DNA from: Amnibacterium kyonggiense
Lineage (GTDB): Bacteria; Actinomycetota; Actinomycetes; Actinomycetales; Microbacteriaceae
DNA length: 64,000 nucleotides
Direction of reading: 5' to 3'
Assembly: GCF_004364555.1 (NCBI RefSeq)
Contig: NZ_SOAM01000001.1
Location: forward strand, 558,001-622,000
Shown here: positions 56,684 through 64,000 of the stretch, one piece after another
Position numbering within the stretch: position 1 is the first letter of the stretch
Layout: the number at the start of each line of letters is the position of its first letter
Program-made: the position numbers and the translations under genes
Notes under the pieces: model-generated
The model's input: the letters and a program-made list of their open reading frames with translations, nothing else
Databases searched by the model: none
Told to the model about the DNA's origin: nothing

Positions 56684-57803
56684 GAAGCCGACCCTGACTG
56701 GTCTCGCCGCCCGCGTCGCGGCGGAGTTCGGTCCGGAGGCGCGGATCCTCGACACCGAGGAGTCCATCGTCGGCGGCATCGCCGGCCTCTTCGGCAAGCG
56801 GGTGATCGACGTGACGGTCGAGCTGCCCGACCGGGCCGCCCCGGAGGGCGCGCACGAGTTCTCCATGCGGTCCCGCGTCGGGCTCGCCGCGCTGCTCGAC
56901 GACGCCGACGCCGCGGACCTCGGGCCGGCGTCCGCCTACGGCGACGACCCGTGGATGGTGCCCGCGCCCCCGGCGCAGGTCTCGACGCAGGGCGGCGACT
57001 TCGCCTCGGTGCTCGATGCGCTGCGCATCGACGTCGAGCCGGGCGAGACCGGGGGAGGCACACCCGCGCGTCCCCTCCGCCGCACGACGGCCGCCGCGCA
57101 GCCCCAGCACTTCACGCAGCTGCGGCCGCAGCGCCCTGCCGCCCCGCCCGCCCCGATGCGCGCGGTCACCGCCTCCGTGCCGGTCCGGGCGCTCGAGGCG
57201 CCGTCCGCCCGGCACGTCCCGGTCGCCCCCGCGGCTCCGGCCGAGCCGACGCCCGCGGAGGTCGCCGCCGTGCAGCAGTACGTGTGGGCGACGAGCACCC
57301 CGCGGTCGCGCATGGGCCGCACGACCCCGGGGGCGCCGCCGCCGCAGCGCACCCGCGCCGGCGACCTCCTGCTGCTCGTCGGCATCGGCGACGACGCGAT
57401 GCACGTCGCGAAGTCGCTGCGCGACCGCATGCAGCGGGGCTACGTCTGCGACGGCGGGACGCTCGAGGGCAACACCCGGCGTCGGGTCGACGACCGCCGC
57501 GGCGCCGTCGCCGCTCGCGCGTACGGGGTGCGGAGCGACCAGCCGGTGATCGTCGCCTACGGCGTCGGCCGCGGCCCGATGGCCGAGGAGGAGCTCGAGC
57601 AGCTGCTCTCCATCGACAGCGACCAGTCCTGGCTCGTCGTCGACGCCGCGAAGGACGCGGAGGAGACGCTCGAGTGGACCGGGCGCCTGCGGGGCCGGCT
57701 CCAGGTCGACGCGGTCGCGAGCCTCCGCGCGCAGCGGGGCGTGCAGCACGAGGCGCTCGCCGCCATCGGCCTCCCCGAGGCCTACCGCGAGCTCGCCGGC
57801 TGA
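56658..57803 (+). CDS. FlhF-like protein lacking the GTPase P-loop
   Basis: A 381-residue protein in the flhF position after flhA. The N-terminus (PSIRFRLEKPTLTGLAARVA, FGPEARILDTEESI, GLFGKRVIDVTVELPD) matches the FlhF B domain. A long Ala/Pro-rich linker follows (about residues 125-215). The C-terminal region has LLLLVGIGDDAMHVAKSLRD where FlhF has a GxxGxGKT P-loop: the lysine and threonine are missing, so GTP binding in the SRP manner is unlikely. The GTG at 56658 has GGAG six bases upstream; ATG 56646 is an alternative. It may keep a polar-placement or scaffold role. Confidence 0.72.
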   Translation: MPSIRFRLEKPTLTGLAARVAAEFGPEARILDTEESIVGGIAGLFGKRVIDVTVELPDRAAPEGAHEFSMRSRVGLAALLDDADAADLGPASAYGDDPWMVPAPPAQVSTQGGDFASVLDALRIDVEPGETGGGTPARPLRRTTAAAQPQHFTQLRPQRPAAPPAPMRAVTASVPVRALEAPSARHVPVAPAAPAEPTPAEVAAVQQYVWATSTPRSRMGRTTPGAPPPQRTRAGDLLLLVGIGDDAMHVAKSLRDRMQRGYVCDGGTLEGNTRRRVDDRRGAVAARAYGVRSDQPVIVAYGVGRGPMAEEELEQLLSIDSDQSWLVVDAAKDAEETLEWTGRLRGRLQVDAVASLRAQRGVQHEALAAIGLPEAYRELAG

Positions 57804-57811
57804 TCCCGATC

Positions 57812-57848
57812 CTTTGTTTCGGAGGACGCCGCGTCCTACGAAACGAAG
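57812..57848 (+). terminator. Terminator after the FlhF-like gene
   Basis: An 18-bp stem (57812-57829 with 57831-57848) with one G-U pair and one mismatch, starting 9 bp after the stop. It is AT-richer at its base than the surroundings. It separates csrA from the flhA transcript. Confidence 0.65.
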
Positions 57849-57860
57849 AATGCTGCGGAC

Positions 57861-57866
57861 TAGGCT
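57861..57866 (+). promoter_or_regulatory. -10 box of a probably leaderless csrA transcript
   Basis: TAGGCT ends 6 bp before the csrA GTG at 57873, so transcription would start at the codon itself. No Shine-Dalgarno sequence is visible. There is no convincing -35. Confidence 0.5.
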
Positions 57867-57872
57867 CGCGGC

Positions 57873-58223
57873 GTGCTGGTGCTCACGCGGAAGAAGGGTG
57901 AGCGCGTGATGATCGGCGACGACATCGTCGTCACCGTCATCGACGTCCGGGGCGACGGCGTCCGCATCGGGTTCGACGCCCCGCGCGGCGTCAGCATCCA
58001 GCGCGCGGAGGTCGTCTCCGCGGTGCAGGAGGCGAACACCGGCGCTGCGGCCTCCGCCGCGCAGTCCGCCGACCTGCTCGTCGGCCTGCTCAACCGGGCG
58101 CGCAAGGCCGAGGCGGAGCGGTCCGAGCCCGCGGCCGAGGCCCCCGCGCCGCCGACGCCGCCCGCCCCGCGCACGCCTCCTGGGCCCGCACCGAAGCCGA
58201 CCCCGCCCAAGCCCCGCGGCTGA
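57873..58223 (+). CDS. csrA: Carbon storage regulator CsrA with an extended C-terminus
   Basis: A 116-residue CsrA. The first 55 residues (MLVLTRKKGERVMIGDDIVV, then GVRIGFDAPRGVSIQRAEV) are standard, with the RNA-binding Leu4, Arg6 and the late VSIQRAEV strand. CsrA is usually 60-75 residues; here about 50 more follow, ending in a proline-rich tail (APPTPPAPRTPPGPAPKPTP). It represses translation by covering GGA-containing ribosome binding sites. Flagellin is the likely target, with FliW as antagonist (25115-25519). Confidence 0.94.
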   Translation: MLVLTRKKGERVMIGDDIVVTVIDVRGDGVRIGFDAPRGVSIQRAEVVSAVQEANTGAAASAAQSADLLVGLLNRARKAEAERSEPAAEAPAPPTPPAPRTPPGPAPKPTPPKPRG

Positions 58224-58273
58224 CGCGGCGCGGCCGGCCGGCCTCGATCGACGCGCCGTCGATCCGAGCTGCG

Positions 58274-59575
58274 TCAGGCCGGCAGCGGGCCGCCCTGCTC
58301 GTCGATCAGGCGCAGGAGGTGCCGCACGACGCCGTCGCCGCTCGCCCGGATGCCGTCGTGCTGCCACTCGTTCGTGACCCACGTTCGCACGTTCCCGACC
58401 TCCTGCGCGGTCGCGAGCGACAGCCCGGCGTCGACGTAGAGGTCGTCGAAGTAGACGACCGCCGCCAGCGGCACCTCGTTCGCGGCGAGCCGCGCGCGGT
58501 CGAACAGCGGCGTCCAGTCCGTCTTCGCCGCGAGCACGTCGACGGCCGGCGCGAACGGCCGCAGCAGTCGGATGTCGTCGAACATCCACCGGAACATCGC
58601 CTCGCCCGTGAGCCGGAGCGGCCGCGCGTCCGCCGCGAACTCCGGGTGCCGCGCATGCTCGGCGTCCGCCGCCCACGCGGTCGCGCCGGTCTCGGGCGCG
58701 CCGTAGAGGGGCTCCTGCAGCGCGGCCCAGAGGGGGCCGTCCGCGAAGTCGGTCGCCGACTGCACCTGCGCGAGGAAGGTGTCCGACAGCCCCCCGTCGG
58801 ACGCGGTGAACGCCTCGTCGACCGTCCAGTGCACCTCCTCGAACCCGTGCTGCATGCCGAACGCGTTCCCGAGGAACTGGAGCCGCGGCACCGTGAGCCG
58901 GTCGCCGTCCGGGAGGCGCACCTCCTCCGCCGTGACGAGGTCGGCGATCCGTCCGAGCACGACCGCGTCGTCCGGGAACCGCTGCTCGTAGACCCGGTTC
59001 TTCGCGAGCATCCGCGGGTACGTCCGCCGGTACACCTCCGCCGCGTCGGGGACGAGGGCGCCGAGTCCGCCGGTGACGAGGCAGGCCGTGAGCGCCTCGG
59101 GCGCGAGCGACAGGTAGGTGAGCGTGAGCCAGCCGCCGTAGCTCTGCCCGATCGTCGCCCAGCGGCGCCCGCCGAAGTCGGTGGCCCGGAGGTGCTCCGC
59201 GTCGCGCACGATCGAGTCCGCGCGGAAGCGCTCGAGGAAGCGCGCGCCCTCCTCCCCGGTGGCGAACGCGCGCATCCGCGCGGCGTCCACCCGCGAGCTG
59301 CGGCCCGTGCCGCGCTGGTCCAGCAGCACGAGCCGGTACCGCTCGAGCAGCGCGCCGAGCCAGCCGCTCGCGTCGTTCGGGCGGGGGCCCTTCCCGCCCG
59401 GCCCGCCCTGCAGGTAGAGCATCAGCGGGAGGTCCTCGTCGCGACGGTGCGCCGCGACGATCTCGCGGGCGAAGACGGAGAGCCGCTCGGGGCCGGGGGA
59501 GTCCCAGTCGAGCGGCACCCCGACCTCGTGCTCGCGCACGTGCAGGCCCTGCATCGTGTACTCGGCGGTGATCAC
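58274..59575 (-). CDS. Alpha/beta hydrolase, prolyl aminopeptidase-like
   Basis: A 433-residue alpha/beta hydrolase similar to proline iminopeptidases (peptidase family S33). The oxyanion motif LQGGPGGKGPRP, the LLDQRGTGRSSR strand and the nucleophile elbow TIGQSYGGWLTL are intact. The late Asp and His are in VVYFDDLYVDAG and NEWQHDGIRA. It would release N-terminal proline or hydrolyse related amides. The start is a GTG; ATG 59554 is an alternative. It is convergent with csrA. Confidence 0.87.
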   Translation of the reverse strand: MITAEYTMQGLHVREHEVGVPLDWDSPGPERLSVFAREIVAAHRRDEDLPLMLYLQGGPGGKGPRPNDASGWLGALLERYRLVLLDQRGTGRSSRVDAARMRAFATGEEGARFLERFRADSIVRDAEHLRATDFGGRRWATIGQSYGGWLTLTYLSLAPEALTACLVTGGLGALVPDAAEVYRRTYPRMLAKNRVYEQRFPDDAVVLGRIADLVTAEEVRLPDGDRLTVPRLQFLGNAFGMQHGFEEVHWTVDEAFTASDGGLSDTFLAQVQSATDFADGPLWAALQEPLYGAPETGATAWAADAEHARHPEFAADARPLRLTGEAMFRWMFDDIRLLRPFAPAVDVLAAKTDWTPLFDRARLAANEVPLAAVVYFDDLYVDAGLSLATAQEVGNVRTWVTNEWQHDGIRASGDGVVRHLLRLIDEQGGPLPA

Positions 59576-59593
59576 GGGATCGATCCTCGTCCT

Positions 59594-59664
59594 GGTGGTC
59601 TCGAGGCTCGCTGCGCTCGCACCTCGACCAGCGGGGGAGGGCTCGCTGCGCTCGCACCTCGACC
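59594..59664. repeat. Intergenic palindromic repeat, copy C (double)
   Basis: The sequence has one full unit (GGTGGTCTCGAGG...CGCTCGCACCTCGACCAGCGGG) and a second partial unit (GGCTCGCTGCGCTCGCACCTCGACCC). The core is the same as in copies A and B. It lies in the divergent region between the hydrolase and MFS genes. Confidence 0.6.
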
Positions 59665-59696
59665 CGCACGGTGGTTGAGCCGGGCGCCCGGCGCCC

Positions 59697-61214
59697 GTGC
59701 CGGAACCACGCCCCGTGCACCCCTCGCACGACCGGGACCCCGCCCGCCAGGATGTGCTGGTGAGCGGAGTCGGCGGCGTCGGGGCCCGCGGCGCGCTCGG
59801 CGGCGTCGGGGCCCGCGGCGCGCTCGGCGTCGTCGGCGTGCTGGTGGTCGTCGAGTTCGCCTCCGGCGTCCTTCAGGGCTACTACGTCCCGCAGCTCACG
59901 GACATCGCCCGAGCGCTGGACATCGCGGACGCGGACGTCAACTGGCTCGAGGGCGGGCAGCTCGCGCTCTCCGTCGTCGCCCTGCCGATCCTCGCGAAGC
60001 TCGGCGACCTCGTCGGCCATCGCCGGATGCTGCTCGTCGCGCTCGCGGTCACCGCCGTCGCGAGCCTCGGCCTCGCCTTCGCGACGACCTTCCCGGTCTT
60101 CCTGACGCTGTGGGCGGTCCAGGGCGTCTACGGCGCGTGGCTGCCGCTCGAGATCGCGCTGATCGCCCACCGGGCGAGGACGAGGGAGGACCCGCAGGCG
60201 ACGACGCGCGCCGGAGCGGGGGTCGTCGTCGCGGCGCTCGAGGCGGGCGCCATCGCCGGTGCGCTGGCCGGCGGCTCCGCGCAGGCGCTGCTCGGCTCGC
60301 TCCGCGCGGCCCTGCTCGTCCCGGGCGTGCTCGTCGTCGTCGCGTTACTCGCGGTGCTGATCGGCGTCCGCAGCACGGGGGAGCGGGCGCCCGGGCGGCT
60401 CGACGGGCGCGGCGCCGTGCTGCTCGGTTCGGCGCTGGCGGTGCTGACCGGGGCGCTCAGCCTCCTCCGGCTCCAGCCGGGGTCCGGGCTCGGCTGGGGC
60501 GTCCTCCTCCTCGGGCTGGTGCTCCTCGCGGTGTTCGTGCTCGTCGAGCGGCGCGTCGACGACCCGCTCATCGACATGCGGGTGCTCGCCCGGCCCGCGG
60601 TGTGGCCGATCCAGCTCGCGGCCCTGCTCTTCGGCGTGAGCGTGCTCGGCGCGCAGGGGCCGCTGTCGACGTTCGTCCGCACCGATCCGGCCGCCGTCGG
60701 CTACGGGCTCGGCCTGAGCTCCGGGATGCTGTCGGTCGTCATCGGCGCCTACGTGCTCGCACTCCTGGTCGGTGCCCTCCTCCTCGGTCCCGTCTCGCGC
60801 CTCGCGGGCACGCTCCCGACGCTCATCGCGGGCTCCACGATCGTCGCGGTCGGCTACCTCGCGCTCGTGCCGTTCCACGCCTCGCTCGCGGAGGTGCTCG
60901 TCGCGATGGTGATCGCGGGCCTCGGCTCCGGGACGCTCGTCGCCGCGCTGCCCGCGGCGGCCGCCGCCGTCGCGCCGGCGGGCCGCACGGCGGTCGCCAC
61001 CGGGCTCACGAACACCGGCAAATCGCTGGGCGGCGCGTTCGCCTCGTGCGGCTTCGCGATCGCCCTCGCGACCGGCGCACCCGCCGGCGGCACCGCGGGC
61101 AGCTACGCCGGCTACCTCACCGTCTGGGCCGTGTGCGGCGGCACGGCGCTCGTCGGCGCGGTCGCGCTCCTCGTCGTCCCGGCCGCGGCCTTCCCGAAGC
61201 GGGCGGCCGCATGA
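59697..61214 (+). CDS. MFS transporter
   Basis: A protein of up to 505 residues with about 14 helices, of the EmrB/QacA drug-exporter kind. ILAKLGDLVGHRRMLLVALA is the motif-A loop between helices 2 and 3. The GTG at 59697 is the most upstream start; a GTG at 59760 is more likely because the earlier 21 residues are polar and AGG lies just upstream of it. The N-terminus contains a perfect 27-bp in-frame tandem duplication (59772-59825, peptide GGVGARGAL twice). It overlaps the M20 peptidase gene by 4 bp. The substrate is unknown. Confidence 0.85.
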   Translation: MPEPRPVHPSHDRDPARQDVLVSGVGGVGARGALGGVGARGALGVVGVLVVVEFASGVLQGYYVPQLTDIARALDIADADVNWLEGGQLALSVVALPILAKLGDLVGHRRMLLVALAVTAVASLGLAFATTFPVFLTLWAVQGVYGAWLPLEIALIAHRARTREDPQATTRAGAGVVVAALEAGAIAGALAGGSAQALLGSLRAALLVPGVLVVVALLAVLIGVRSTGERAPGRLDGRGAVLLGSALAVLTGALSLLRLQPGSGLGWGVLLLGLVLLAVFVLVERRVDDPLIDMRVLARPAVWPIQLAALLFGVSVLGAQGPLSTFVRTDPAAVGYGLGLSSGMLSVVIGAYVLALLVGALLLGPVSRLAGTLPTLIAGSTIVAVGYLALVPFHASLAEVLVAMVIAGLGSGTLVAALPAAAAAVAPAGRTAVATGLTNTGKSLGGAFASCGFAIALATGAPAGGTAGSYAGYLTVWAVCGGTALVGAVALLVVPAAAFPKRAAA

Positions 61215-62509
61215 CCCCAGCCGACCGCCTCGCCGCCCTCATCCGCATCCCGACCGTCTCGGACGCCGCGACCCGGGACGAGGCCGCATTCGTCGCCTTC
61301 CGCGCGACGCTCGCCGAGCTCTACCCGCTCCTCCACGAGCGCCTGGAGCGCGCGGAGGTCGCAGGCGGCGCGCTCCACCTCGTCTGGCGGGGCGGGACCG
61401 CCGCGCCGGTCGTGCTCATGGCGCACCACGACGTCGTCCCCGTCGCGGACCAGCCCTGGCACCGCGACCCGTTCGGCGGCGAGGTCGTCGACGGCGTCCT
61501 CCACGGCCGGGGAGCGCTCGACGACAAGGGACCGCTCGTCGCGGTGCTGGAGGCGGTCGAGGGCCTCCTCGCCGAGGGGTTCGTCCCCGCGGGCGACGTC
61601 CACGTCGTGTCCGGGCACGACGAGGAGGTCCGCGGCTCTGGTGCGCAGGCGATCGCGCAGACGCTGCGGGCGCAGGGGGTGCGGCCGGCGCTCGTCCTGG
61701 ACGAGGGCGGCGCGGTCGTCGAGGGCATCGTCCCCGGCGTCGCGGGCCGCCTCGCGATGATCGGGCTCACCGAGCGCGGCACCGCGGAGGTGCGGCTCAC
61801 CGTGCGGTCGTCGGGCGGCCACGCCGCGGTCCCGCCGCGCCGGCAGGCCGCCGTGCGACTCGCGACGGCGCTGACGCGGATCGAGCGGCACCCCTTCCCC
61901 GCCCGCAGCAACGCCGCGATCGTCGCGATGGCCGCTGCGCTCGCGCCCCGGCTGCCGGCGCCCGTCGGTGCGGTCCTCCGCTCGCGCACGTCCGCGCCGC
62001 TCGTCGCCCGGCTGCTCGGCGCCCTCGGCGGCGTCACCGGCGCACTCGTGCGCACCACGGTCGCCGTCACCCGCATCCGCGCGGGGGAGGCCGCGAACGT
62101 CCTGGCCGCGGAGGGCACCGCCGAGCTGAACGTCCGCATCGCGCCCGGCGACGACGTGCAGGGCGTGCTCGCCCGGCTGCGGCGCATCGTGCGCGACCCG
62201 GCCGTCGAGGTCGAGCTGATCGCCGGCGACGAGCCCGCGCCGCTGTCGCGCGCGCACGGGCCGGCGTGGGACCGCGTCGCCGCCGCGGTCGCTGCGGCCT
62301 ACCCGGACGCCCTCCCGGTGCCGTACGTCATGGTGCAGGCGAGCGACGCCCGCCACTTCTCGGGACTGGGCGCGGACGTCTACCGCTTCATGCCGTTCGC
62401 GATCACCGCGGAGGAGCTCGCGGCCATCCACGGCGCCGACGAGCGGGTCTCCGTGGCGGCGCTGGACGCGGCGATCGCCTTCCACCGCGCCCTCCTCACC
62501 GCCGGCTGA
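61211..62509 (+). CDS. M20-family metallopeptidase
   Basis: A 432-residue zinc peptidase. VLMAHHDVVPVADQPWHRDP holds the first zinc ligand and catalytic Asp, GRGALDDKGPLVAVLEAVE the bridging Asp, and SGHDEEVRGSGA the catalytic Glu pair. A dimerisation domain is inserted (about residues 195-310). It is longer than ArgE/DapE and closer to carboxypeptidase PM20D1-like proteins. The substrate is unknown. The ATG overlaps the MFS stop, suggesting joint uptake or export and hydrolysis of a peptide or N-acyl amino acid. Confidence 0.9.
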   Translation: MTPADRLAALIRIPTVSDAATRDEAAFVAFRATLAELYPLLHERLERAEVAGGALHLVWRGGTAAPVVLMAHHDVVPVADQPWHRDPFGGEVVDGVLHGRGALDDKGPLVAVLEAVEGLLAEGFVPAGDVHVVSGHDEEVRGSGAQAIAQTLRAQGVRPALVLDEGGAVVEGIVPGVAGRLAMIGLTERGTAEVRLTVRSSGGHAAVPPRRQAAVRLATALTRIERHPFPARSNAAIVAMAAALAPRLPAPVGAVLRSRTSAPLVARLLGALGGVTGALVRTTVAVTRIRAGEAANVLAAEGTAELNVRIAPGDDVQGVLARLRRIVRDPAVEVELIAGDEPAPLSRAHGPAWDRVAAAVAAAYPDALPVPYVMVQASDARHFSGLGADVYRFMPFAITAEELAAIHGADERVSVAALDAAIAFHRALLTAG

Positions 62510-62585
62510 CGGCCCCTTCGCCCGGCCACCGAATCGGACCCGCCGATCCCGAATCGGCTGCGCGAGGGCATGGCCCGACACCTGC

Positions 62586-62599
62586 CCCCTGCACTGGGG
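62586..62599. promoter_or_regulatory. CCCC-N6-GGGG motif upstream of pilB
   Basis: CCCCTGCACTGGGG follows the same pattern as at the flagellar promoters. A TAGCCT -10 candidate lies about 48 bp downstream at 62640-62645. It links the pilus operon to the motility genes if the motif is real. Confidence 0.45.
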
Positions 62600-62705
62600 C
62601 GCCTCCCTTTGGGTATTCCTGGCCGTGCAGGCCGTTTCCTAGCCTGAGGTCCCCGGGAGGACTCCGGGACCCGACGCCGCACGGCGTCGTGCGGAAGGAG
62701 CGAGC

Positions 62706-64000
62706 ATGTCGATCATCACGCCGAACGGCGCGAACGTCTTCGGCGCGCCCTTCGTGGAGATCCTCGAGTACCCGATCGACCGCGAAGCGGCGGTCAGCGT
62801 CTCGGCCAATCTCTGCCGGCGCCACAAGCTGCTTCCCATCGGGCGCGAGGGCGGGACGCTCATCGTCGCGATGGCGGACCCGAACGACATCCTTGCCCTC
62901 GACGACGTCTCCGCCGCCACCCGGCTCCGCATCCGTCCCGTGCTCGTGGACGCGAAGGACCTCGCGACCGCGATCGACCGCTACCACCGCGCGGACGACG
63001 AGCTCACGGACCTCTCGAACGCGCTGCAGGACCAGAGCGAGCTCACCTCCGTCGACCAGGTCGCCGAGGACGAGGACGACGCGCCGATCGTCCGGTTCGT
63101 GAACCTGCTCATCTCGCAGGCGATCCAGGACCGCGCCTCCGACATCCACATCGAGCCCGGCGAGGGCTCGCTCCGCGTCCGGTACCGCATCGACGGCGTG
63201 CTGAAGGAGGTGCAGTCGGTCTCGAGCTCCATCCAGAGCGGCGTGCTCTCCCGCCTGAAGATCATGGCCGAGCTCGACATCTCGGAGCGTCGCAAGCCGC
63301 AGGACGGCCGCATCTCGGTCATGCACCAGGGGCGGAAGATCGACCTCCGCGTCGCGACCCTGCCGACCGTCTACGGCGAGAAGATCGTCATGCGGATCCT
63401 GGACTCGTCCGGGTCCGCCAAGAACATCGCGGACCTGAACATGATGGGCCGCAACTTCGAGGCCTTCAAGAACGCGTACTCGCGCCCGAACGGCATGATC
63501 CTCGTCACCGGTCCCACGGGGTCCGGCAAGTCGACGACGCTCTACACGGCGATCCAGGAGGTCGCGAAGCCGACCGTCAACGTGATCACGGTCGAGGACC
63601 CGGTGGAGTACCGGATGGCCGGCATCAACCAGGTGCAGATCAACGCGAAGGCCGGGCTCACGTTCGCGTCCGCGCTGCGCTCCATCCTGCGGTCCGACCC
63701 CGACGTCGTGCTGATCGGTGAGATCCGCGACCACGAGACCGCGCAGATCGCCGTCGAGGCCGCCCTCACCGGCCACCTCGTCATGTCGACCCTGCACACG
63801 AACGACGCGCCGTCCGCGGTGACGCGCCTCGTCGAGATGGGCATCGAGCCCTACCTCGTCGGCTCCGCGCTCGTCGGCGTCGTCGCCCAGCGCCTCGCGC
63901 GCCGGCTCTGCGACAAGTGCAAGCAGCCCACCACCTACGACGAGGACTACCTCGCGCGCATCGGCCTGCTGATCGAGGAGGACGAGGAGGTCTTCGTGCC
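62706..64000 (+). CDS. pilB: GspE/PilB-type type IV pilus assembly ATPase (3' end off window)
   Basis: The first 431 residues of a GspE/PulE/PilB ATPase. An N-terminal MshEN-like domain (about residues 15-95) precedes the ATPase core: ASDIHIEPGEGSLRVRYRID, Walker A GPTGSGKST (269-277), Walker B DPDVVLIGEIRDHETAQIA and the ALTGHLVMSTLHTND His box. A zinc motif begins at RRLCDKCKQP and is cut by the window end. ATG 62706 has GGAAGGAG upstream. It probably starts a pilus operon to the right. Confidence 0.94.
   Translation, partial: MSIITPNGANVFGAPFVEILEYPIDREAAVSVSANLCRRHKLLPIGREGGTLIVAMADPNDILALDDVSAATRLRIRPVLVDAKDLATAIDRYHRADDELTDLSNALQDQSELTSVDQVAEDEDDAPIVRFVNLLISQAIQDRASDIHIEPGEGSLRVRYRIDGVLKEVQSVSSSIQSGVLSRLKIMAELDISERRKPQDGRISVMHQGRKIDLRVATLPTVYGEKIVMRILDSSGSAKNIADLNMMGRNFEAFKNAYSRPNGMILVTGPTGSGKSTTLYTAIQEVAKPTVNVITVEDPVEYRMAGINQVQINAKAGLTFASALRSILRSDPDVVLIGEIRDHETAQIAVEAALTGHLVMSTLHTNDAPSAVTRLVEMGIEPYLVGSALVGVVAQRLARRLCDKCKQPTTYDEDYLARIGLLIEEDEEVFV

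Noticed and set aside
56631-60170. A leftward frame spanning csrA and the hydrolase region
   Set aside because: Only shadow sequence; it crosses two well-supported genes and has no recognisable domain.

Overview
The window is high-GC DNA (I estimate about 70% or more; not counted exactly) with strong third-position G/C bias. It has GTG and TTG starts, TANNNT-type -10 boxes and a classic actinobacterial rpoB-rpoC pair. Together with an Lhr helicase beside a Nei2-type glycosylase and DUF4916 and DUF427 proteins, this points to a flagellated actinomycete, most likely family Microbacteriaceae (a Curtobacterium- or Leifsonia-like organism). The genus is inference.

Layout. 1-2180: edge of an integrated segment carrying a LysR regulator (running off the left end) and a divergent EamA transporter. 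It ends in short direct repeats and a tRNA-Ser 3'-end remnant that looks like an attachment site. 2181-15186: housekeeping and metabolic genes: a small hypothetical protein, two tandem AraC regulators, a SnoaL-like protein, an SGNH hydrolase, a YbaK deacylase, Nei2, Lhr, a Nudix-like DUF4916 protein, a membrane protein, an SRPBCC protein, a phosphotransferase and DUF427. 15187-24416: a SprT-like protein, a spermidine-synthase-like protein, rpoB and rpoC.

24417-58223 is a nearly complete flagellar locus. A leftward operon holds flgN-flgK-flgL-fliW. Diverging from it are a FliA-type sigma factor, fliC and fliD-fliS-(fliT position). A long rightward series follows: flgB-flgC-fliE-fliF-fliG-fliH-fliI-fliJ, an NlpC/P60 peptidase, then fliK-flgD-flgE, flbD-motA-motB and fliM-fliN-fliO-fliP-fliQ-fliR-flhB. 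Three unrelated genes (a GNAT acetyltransferase, an MFS exporter and a zinc metallopeptidase) separate flhB from flhA. After flhA come a degenerate FlhF-like gene and csrA. I see no chemotaxis genes, fliL, flgG/flgF, flgM or flhG in the window. 58224-64000: a prolyl aminopeptidase-like hydrolase, an MFS transporter, an M20 peptidase and the start of a type IV pilus PilB ATPase running off the right end.

How it fits together. FliA would drive fliC from a good sigma-28 promoter (29580-29606). FliW and CsrA are both encoded here, and the fliC leader carries two GGA motifs 30 nt apart, one over the ribosome binding site, which suggests FliW-CsrA control of flagellin. A short G/C palindrome, CCCC-N6-GGGG, lies upstream of the sigma gene, flgN, fliC, flgB, flhA, pilB and an orphan 135-residue gene. 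I read this as a candidate operator of an undescribed motility/pilus regulon. This is the most interesting signal in the window.
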